64,000 nucleotides of DNA, from assembly GCF_018446385.1 (NCBI RefSeq), contig NC_055993.1, forward strand, positions 67,286,631-67,350,630, given 5' to 3'. Both the position numbers and the translations under genes were made by a program. The notes beneath the pieces are model-generated. The model was given only the letters and a program-made list of their open reading frames with translations. It searched no databases and was not told the DNA's origin. The stretch is from Zingiber officinale. Lineage: Eukaryota > Streptophyta > Magnoliopsida > Zingiberales > Zingiberaceae. Positions 57,860 to 64,000 of the stretch are shown piece by piece; within the stretch, counting starts at the first letter, position 1, and every line of letters begins with the position of its first letter.

Positions 57860-58385
57860 GTTGATATCACAAAGGGATGGTGTTGATTTCCAAAGATGAG
57901 CATCATTATGGTGTTGTATTTGAAGAACATCACCACCATGTCCAATTGATATCACAAAATAGTGGTGTTATTTAAATGATCAACACCACTGTGGTGTTGT
58001 TATTCAAAGAACAAAATCACAATGTTTTGTTGATATCACAACATGGTGGTGCTAGTTTCCAAGTATCAACGCCATTGTGGTGGTGTTATTTGAAGACTAG
58101 TACCATAGTATTTTGTTGATATCACAAAAGGATGGTACTGGTTTCCAAGGATCAACACCACTATGGTGTTGTTATGTGAAAAATAGAACCACAATGTATT
58201 GTTGATATCACAAAAATAGTGGTGCTAGTTTCCAAGGATCAATACTACTTTGGTGATGTTATTCGAAGAACATAACCACGGTGGTGCTGATTTCAAAAAT
58301 CGTGTGATGTTATTGTTCAACTATCAGAATCATAGTGGTGCTGGTTATAAGGAAATCAACATCAGTGGTGATATTTTAAACACCA
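57860..58385. repeat. ~85 bp tandem repeat with internal hairpin
   Basis: (g/a)ttgatatcacaaaa starts units at 57860, 57945, 58029, 58115 and 58201; degraded remains follow to about 58385. Most units contain an inverted repeat such as AACACCA-CTA-TGGTGTT. A (ATTT)n run follows at 58418-58441. Confidence 0.88.
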
Positions 58386-58639
58386 ATGGGGGATTATTTA
58401 ATCAAAACAACACCAAAATAATTTATTTATTTATTTATTTATAGTTATTTAATTTTAAATATTTGATTTCTCTTTTTAAATTTTGTTTCATTTTTTTCTT
58501 GAAACTATTAAAAAAATAAAAGATATTTTTTTACTTTTTATTAATGTTTCTTTAATTTATAATTTTTTTATTAACCTTCTTTTGTATTTTTAAATTTTTA
58601 TTAAAAAGATGAGCAAAACAATATCACTTACAAATAAGA

Positions 58640-59280
58640 TACAGTATCGTGATGCATTTTATTTACAGATAATATTATTTTAAAGATGAGACCCATGAAA
58701 GAGTAAATGTTAAATTCGAATCATGACGGAAAATGCTAGAGGTAAAAGATTTTAAGTTTAGTAGAGTACAAACAGAATATATGAAATTTAAATTTAGCAA
58801 TATTAGATGTAACAGGACAATTATTAATATAGGAGATAATAAGTTATCTATAACTAAGAGTTTTAATTATTTGAGATCATATTTTCAAAAGGACAAAGAA
58901 ATTGAAAGATATGTCTTACAAAAATACAAACATGATGGTTGAAATAGAGAAAAATATCAAGTATTTTTTATGATCGTAAAGTACTTCTAAGACTTAAAGG
59001 AAAGTTTCTAAAGCGGCAGTTAAACCTGCTATGGTATATAAAATTGAATATTGGATTATAATGTGAGAACGTGAGTAGAATAGATGAAAATATTAAAGTA
59101 GATGTGTAGACATATAAAAATGGACAAGATAAGAAATGAAAATATTAGAAAGAAAATCAATATTACACCTATTGAAAAAAAACTCAGATAAATATATTTA
59201 AGATATACTTAGACGACCAATAAATATTTCAGTTAGAATATAGCCCAATGTCATAAAGGATTCATATACTCGACCCGGTT
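58640..59280 (+). pseudogene. LINE-type reverse transcriptase C-terminal remnant
   Basis: An open piece at 58733-58942 encodes SRVQTEYMKFKFSN, SFNYLRSYFQ and EIERYVLQKYK. This matches the post-RT region of plant non-LTR elements (the SKTEYM..F and YLGS.I..DGEI-type phrases). Downstream, in shifted frames, are MKILKWMCRHIKMDKIRNE and further residues of the same region up to about 59220. Only the far 3' end of the ORF is present, as common for 5'-truncated LINEs; no poly(A) tail or target duplication was identified. Confidence 0.7.
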
Positions 59281-59557
59281 TAGTTGTTGTATTAATTTTT
59301 TTTTTAAAAAAAATATGAATAAATTTAAGAGATGATTATAAGTTTAATGATGTAAATTTTAAACAATAAGCTTTTAAAATTTTGTTTTGATTTGGTTCAG
59401 TTAAAAAATAATAATTTTTTCTTTAATTTAAGACTGAAAGACAGGAAAAAATATAATCGAAAATAAGTACGTCATTTAAAAATTATGAAACCATGATGTG
59501 TCCTTTGGGAATTATGTAAATTTAAATGCACCCCTCAGTCAATTGAAAGAACACTAA

Positions 59558-60707
59558 TGCTCTGTTTCCTTGGAGGCGTGGATTGACAAATGCTCTTACG
59601 GATAACAAATCGACAGAGCGGAGGAAAAGAAAAGAAGAGAGAAGGAAAAGGGAAGAAAAGAATCTCTGCGGAAAGGAAAAGGATTTGAGAAAGAAAAATG
59701 ACTAAGGACAATGTACTCGAAATACGTCAGCGACACGGACAACGTTGCAATAGATGGCAAGTTCAGTCTCATTTCTATGGATGGGGCATAGCAGACGTGA
59801 AGGTGAATAGGCAAAAGGCAGGGAAAGCAAGACCTCTAAGCAAGAAATAAAGAGAGTGGCGGTTGTGAACTTCATTTGAATCCTTGCGGCTGGTGATCAC
59901 TATGACATTTGCATCATCTTTGATTTGAAGATGGATCCAGTACTACGATCTTCAGCCGCTTGTTCCGCTTGTGCTTCTTCACTGATCCACTAGATGCTTC
60001 CTTTTCGCCGCTTGAGTCACTGCCTGTGTCAAAGGAGGTGTCGCTTGTGACAGGCAGCGACGGCGGCGTGACGCCGCTCATGGCATCCTCCATCATCACC
60101 ACAGCTTCGTCGCCGTGGAGGTCGGTGACGCCCAGGAGCAGATCCATCTTGATGTACGTCTTCTCGTTGCCGTTAAGCACCTCGACGTGGTAGTTCACGC
60201 GATCTCACGGACTTCGAGCTCCAGTGTGCTGTTGGCTTTGGCGATCACGGCCAAGAAGTCATTCACCTTGTCCATCACTTGGCTTCGAGGTACCACTGCC
60301 GCCGCCGCCGCGGCTTTGACCGCTTTGGCGGTGCACCCTCGCTTATGCGTCGTGCTGGACACGAGAAGCCTATGTAGGAGCGCAGGTGCCGATGGCTGGT
60401 CCAGGAACTCCCTGCTGCTCTCCGCCGCCGTCAAGAAGAATGAAACCTACCAGTGGGGATGCAAGTTATGAAGCAAGATGTGACGGAGGACGGAAATTGG
60501 CTTTCTGCCCGATTTGGGAGGATGAAAAAAATAAACCAAAAAACGATCCATAGATGGATTTACAAATCCATCCATCCATTATTTGATAAGAAGTAAATAA
60601 TAATAGGGATGATTAATCCATCCTTCCTCATGAAGTAAACAATAAAATAATTTCTTGCGAAAAATTTTCCTTGATTTTTAAATCCACTCACTCAAATAAA
60701 CAGAGCA
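59558..60707. mobile_element. PIF/Harbinger-like non-autonomous element carrying a gene fragment
   Basis: The terminal inverted repeats start TGCTCTGTTT at both ends (59558; inverse ends 60707). Similarity extends to about 27 bp (..GTGGATT). TAA is duplicated on both sides (59555-59557 and 60708-60710). The TAA duplication and TGTTT-containing TIR fit PIF/Harbinger and Tourist elements. Internally it holds a GC-rich minus-strand coding-like segment (59914-60450) instead of a transposase. A perfect small hairpin (GATGGATTT-AC-AAATCCATC) is at 60553-60572. Confidence 0.75.
59914..60450 (-). pseudogene. small plant protein fragment of unknown function inside the Harbinger-like element
   Basis: Minus strand, probably beginning at a splice acceptor (TGGTAG, about 60450). 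One frame to 60195 encodes LVSSTTHKRG, an Ala-rich stretch and MDKVNDFLAVIAKANSTLEL. After a one-base shift the other frame (60198-59914) encodes NYHVEVLNGNEKTYIKMDL and an acidic Ser-rich segment. It ends with a basic KKHKRNKRLK motif. No ATG is found at the start. GC content (high) contrasts with the flanks. Not recognised as a named family. Most likely a captured or truncated gene with one frameshift. Confidence 0.5.
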
Positions 60708-60837
60708 TAAATGCTGTGTTTTACTAAATGTATGTATCAAATGTCATTTTTCACCACAACAATGACTACAAAGTGACAATTTCTAAACACGTTTCAAAAT
60801 CAAAGAGAGAGGAACCTTAATTGCTTATTCATATTAA

Positions 60838-61933
60838 GGGGTGTTTGGTTCTTTCTTAGGAATATGAATCAGAATGAGAATCATAATATTGTGGAATGAG
60901 AATGAGTATGAGCATGAATATCACTCTTAAAAGCAATGTTTGATTAGTTGAATATTTTCTATCGGAATAAATTAAAATTTCCTTTACCCTTAAAGGAAAA
61001 TAAGAGAAAAAATTAGATGTGAGAGAAAGTTGAATGTGAGAGAAAAATATGATGAGAGACAATGATGAGAGAGAGTATGATGAAAGAAAAAATGTGATGA
61101 GAAAGAGCATGATGATAGAAGATGAGAGAGAAAATATGATGAGAGAGAGAAAGTGTAATGAGAGTGATGGGAGATATTGAGGAGAGAGAAAATATGATGA
61201 GAGAGAAAGTGCAATCAAAAAAAATTAGGAAAGTGAATGTGATTGGAGAGATTGAGGAGAGAAAAAGTATGATGAGAGAGAAAGCATGATGAAAGAGAAA
61301 GTGTGTTGAGAAAATGGGAGAGAGTGTGATGGGAGAGATTGAGGAGAGAGAAAGTGTGATGAGATAGAAAGGATGGTGAGAGAGAAAGTGTGATGGGAAG
61401 AAAGAGAAAAGAGAGTGTAATGTGAGAGATTGAGAAGAGAAAAAGTATGATGAGAGAGAAAGTGTGATGAGAAAAAAAAAAGGGAAGAGAGTGTGATGGA
61501 AGATATTAAGGAAAGAGAAAGTGTGATGAAAGATAAAATATAATGAGAAAAAAAGAGGAAAGAAAGTGTGATGAGAGAGATTAAGGAGAGAGAAAGTAGG
61601 TGATAAAATGAGAAGAGAAAATATGATGAGACAGGATAAGGAGAGAGAAAGTGATATGAAAGAAAAATTAAATAAATATATTTTGTTATTTGATATTAAG
61701 GGGAAGAATTTTAATTTTGGATCAAGGGTATTTTTGGAATAAGGAAATATTTTGATTATTGAAAATAAAGTAATGATTCATTGAAGGGGGAGACATGAGA
61801 ATGAGTCATTATCCAATTATAAGGATTCATTCTCTTATTTGTTTTTCCATTCCTATAATCCAAACATCAACAATGACAATCAATGATTGTTCTTGTCATT
61901 CCCCACTCTTATTCCCCTAAACCAAACGCCCCC
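60838..61933. mobile_element. MITE-like element with TAA duplication, filled by purine-rich repeats
   Basis: The ends are GGGGTGTTTGGTTC (60838) and its inverse AACCAAACGCCCCC (to 61933). TAA flanks both (60835-60837, 61934-61936). Sub-terminal sequence is also partly inverted (gaatatgaatcagaatgagaa against ttcattctcttattt / cattccccactcttattcc). There is no transposase. The interior 61010-61660 is a degenerate array of gatgagagagaaagtgt-like units. Confidence 0.75.
61010..61660 (+). repeat. purine-strand (GA-rich) degenerate minisatellite
   Basis: Roughly 650 bp almost free of C on the plus strand, built of gatgagagagaaagtg(t) variants 15-25 bp long. Frames over it are low-complexity only. 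Confidence 0.9.
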
Positions 61934-62229
61934 TAAGATTTGATAACTAGTATTATCAATATAAATTTGAGAATTCGTATTGATATATAAACTATAATTT
62001 GAATAAACAAGCTGGAAAGAACATAATAAAACAATAATCATCTTGAACCAAGAAAATTTATAATATGTAGTTTCTCAAGCCAACTCAATTATGACAGGGT
62101 ACACAATAGAAACAGAACTGAACTTTGATTAAGGATGATGAAATTGTCCCTAGGCTCCACAACATGTGCAAAACCACACTTTTGTGGTGGTTACGTGAGG
62201 CCTAAACTGACGCAACGTGTGAATACTGC

Positions 62230-63574
62230 CTAATATGTTTTCGACTTGATAACCCTTTTCTTTTCCCGCATTAGAAAAGAGTTTTTCATGCTCAAGGAAA
62301 AGATCAGTGCCCCAAAATTCTGAGACCAATTGAGAAAATCAGGTCATAAACAACTAGAGAAGACCAAGCAAAGAACAAAAGGACAGATGAAAAAACCTGA
62401 ATAAACTTGCTGAACAGCTGCATGAATCCTGGCCTCAATGTCATACTTGTAGAAGTCGAGAATGACAGGGGTAGTGAAAGCTAGGAAAAGAGACTGCATG
62501 GGGATAAACATTCAGCTTGTATTAACTGCTTAGAATCCTAGGTTGATTGTTAAGACCTTCAAGAGGCCTACTGCACGATGTGAGTTAATGCGCTAATATG
62601 GAACTGTATTCGCAGAATTATTGTGTTGTATAAGGCTACCATAGTGAAGTATCCAAACAATTCTTGCACTTTATAAGAATTAGCATGCAGAAGCCAGTAT
62701 CCAAAGATTAAGTAAACATTTTCGCAAGGGTCATCTACTCGATATGAACATTTGATATTAAAAATGATCAGTGAGTTCAGGAAATAAACCGAGACAACAT
62801 AGGTAGCAAGTTAGAGGATTCAAGTTAAAAGATTTAATGAAAAATCCTTCAAATGGGTATCTGAAAAAGAAAGAAACACAAAGAACAAACTATAAGCAGT
62901 AGAAAGGATGTTGATGGAAAGCTTTAGCGCTCAACAGAGTAAAACATATCTTGATTTAATTTCTAATTTATTTTGGAAGGAATATGGATAATGGTCATGT
63001 TCAAGAAATTGTCCAAAACAATCAAAACAGAGAAATTGGATGGAATTACTTAGTTTAGTTTCAAGTTCAACCATCAATACTTAGTTTAGCTTTACGTAGA
63101 ATTCTGAAAGTGATGTTTGTTAGGAAGAAGAACCAAAACTAACTGAAACAAAGACTAATTGATAAGAATATTGGCAATGATCTATGCATTTTTTAGGTCA
63201 GACTTTTGTGCTTCGAGCAAAATGCTACCTCATCAGACAAAAACTAGTAGCAAAGTTGATATTTGTTTAGGACATACTTACCAGCAGACAAGTTCCAAAA
63301 GAGCAGCTGGAGATAAACAGCAGACCTTCAAGACCCTTAAGAAAAATAGAAGCCGCAACAATGTGTCTCATCTGGGAACAAGCAAGAGCAAAATCACTTC
63401 AGTACGAAATATTAGCAAGCAGATAAAAAATTTTGGAATTAAAAGACAAAGATGGTTACTTCCACATGAGGTGCTGAAAAGCCAAAATGTGAAGAAACAT
63501 GCTTCATCGAAATGTCAAACTTTGGCTTGAGAGCCTTTGCTGCTGGTCCACCATCAATAACAAATTCAATAAAT
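62230..63574 (-). CDS. HR-like lesion-inducing protein (HRLI family), partial, spliced
   Basis: Minus-strand exons. 63574-63460: FIEFVIDGGPAAKALKPKFD and SAPHVE. 63371-63282: MRHIVAASIFLKGLEGLLF. 62493-62397: LFLAFTTPVILDFYKYDIE. A last exon at about 62319-62230: NFGALIFSLSMKNS, then a basic tail and TAG. Borders are AG/GT. Phase fits exactly between the first two and into the third. The order and motifs (DGGPAAKAL.PKF, LKG.GGLLF, TPIL.DFYNYD, GALLFF.GMKNS) are those of plant HRLI membrane proteins, small ER/plasma-membrane proteins tied to cell death and defence. The first ~25 residues are missing; phase into the last exon is not clean, so it may be a pseudogene. Confidence 0.8.
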
Positions 63575-63709
63575 CTGTGAAGTGTGAAATACACATCAAA
63601 GGAAACTAAAGACTCAAATATATGCACACAATATTACAGATAAAAAATAAGCAGTAAAATGGATGCCACGTCAACCAATATCTCATGAAAAATACTCAGA
63701 TGAATTTAC

Positions 63710-63766
63710 AAGATATCAGCGATAGGGTAGTCGTCTGTCTCCACAAGATGGGTAGAATACACAGCC
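63710..63766 (-). other. possible upstream exon of the HRLI-like gene
   Basis: 57 bp with a TTTTTAG acceptor and GTAAAT donor. Its phase fits the next exon. The peptide (VYSTHLVETDDYPIADI) does not match the family's usual first transmembrane segment, so the assignment is weak. The rest of 63767-64000 shows no clear exon. Confidence 0.35.
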
Positions 63767-64000
63767 CTAAAAATATTTGAGCAAAGATTAAATGGAGATT
63801 AGAATACTGACAGTCAGCTTAGAAAACATAATGAAAGAATAACAGTGCTCAAATAAGATTGCTTTTCAAATTTGTTTTCTTTATCATCTCATAAAAGGCT
63901 GCAGCACTACAGAAGATCTGGCAGAAGGTCAACCAGATTTGTTCCCATATGTATGTGCATAATATTGTAAGCTGTGCATTGTCTTATAGAGTCGAGAATT

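Noticed and set aside
60856..61218. Ser/Leu-rich minus-strand frames in the GA-rich array
   Set aside because: Purely the translation of a low-complexity repeat.

Overview
The window is nuclear DNA of a flowering plant, probably a repeat-rich monocot. Intron-containing plant genes, Ty1/copia, Ty3/gypsy, CACTA and Harbinger-like elements and plant-type retrotransposon primer sites all point that way. The species cannot be read from the sequence. Almost everything is mobile DNA or its debris. The best host-gene candidate is a partial HR-like lesion-inducing (HRLI) gene at the right edge, about 62.2-63.6 kb, minus strand.

Layout. 1-2.47 kb: 3' part of a GAG-only copia element (gag remnant, then a ~1.05 kb LTR). 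2.6-4.54 kb, minus: broken gene with the look of plant DUF1985/Ulp1-type transposon proteins. 4.55-5.64 kb: four degenerate ~230 bp repeats. 5.6-10.0 kb: microsatellites, a GC-rich duplicated block and no recognised gene. 10.14-26.96 kb, minus: a FAR1/FRS-MULE transposase-like pseudogene split by a 14.7 kb CACTA element (10391-25136, 3 bp AAT duplication). The CACTA element carries captured exons of an LRR receptor kinase (several exactly 72 bp) and of a VDAC-like porin. It is itself invaded by a 10.3 kb Tekay/Del-type Ty3/gypsy element (14379-24706).

28.9-57.8 kb: a ~300 bp unit present as two diverged tandem copies. The junction between the copies holds a GAG-only copia element (29149-33719, GTTAT duplication). 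The second copy holds another GAG-only copia element (33816-57600). Inside the gag of the latter sits a 16.7 kb Tat-lineage Ty3/gypsy element (38950-55667, ACGTC duplication) with gag, protease, RT, two RNase H domains and integrase, all with stops or frameshifts except integrase. Its 3' half carries two antisense modules that look like diverged duplicates of each other, followed by an array of about 14 x 73 bp.

57.86-58.4 kb: ~85 bp hairpin-bearing repeats. 58.7-59.3 kb: LINE remnant. 59558-60707: Harbinger-like element with TAA duplication carrying a small gene fragment. 60838-61933: second TAA-flanked MITE-like element filled by a purine-rich repeat.

Insertion order can be read from the nesting: ~300 bp host repeat, then the copia elements, then Tat; and FRS gene, then CACTA, then Tekay. 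LTR pairs look most diverged in the outer copia element and much closer in Tat and Tekay, which agrees. No tRNA, rRNA, CRISPR or prokaryotic feature was seen.
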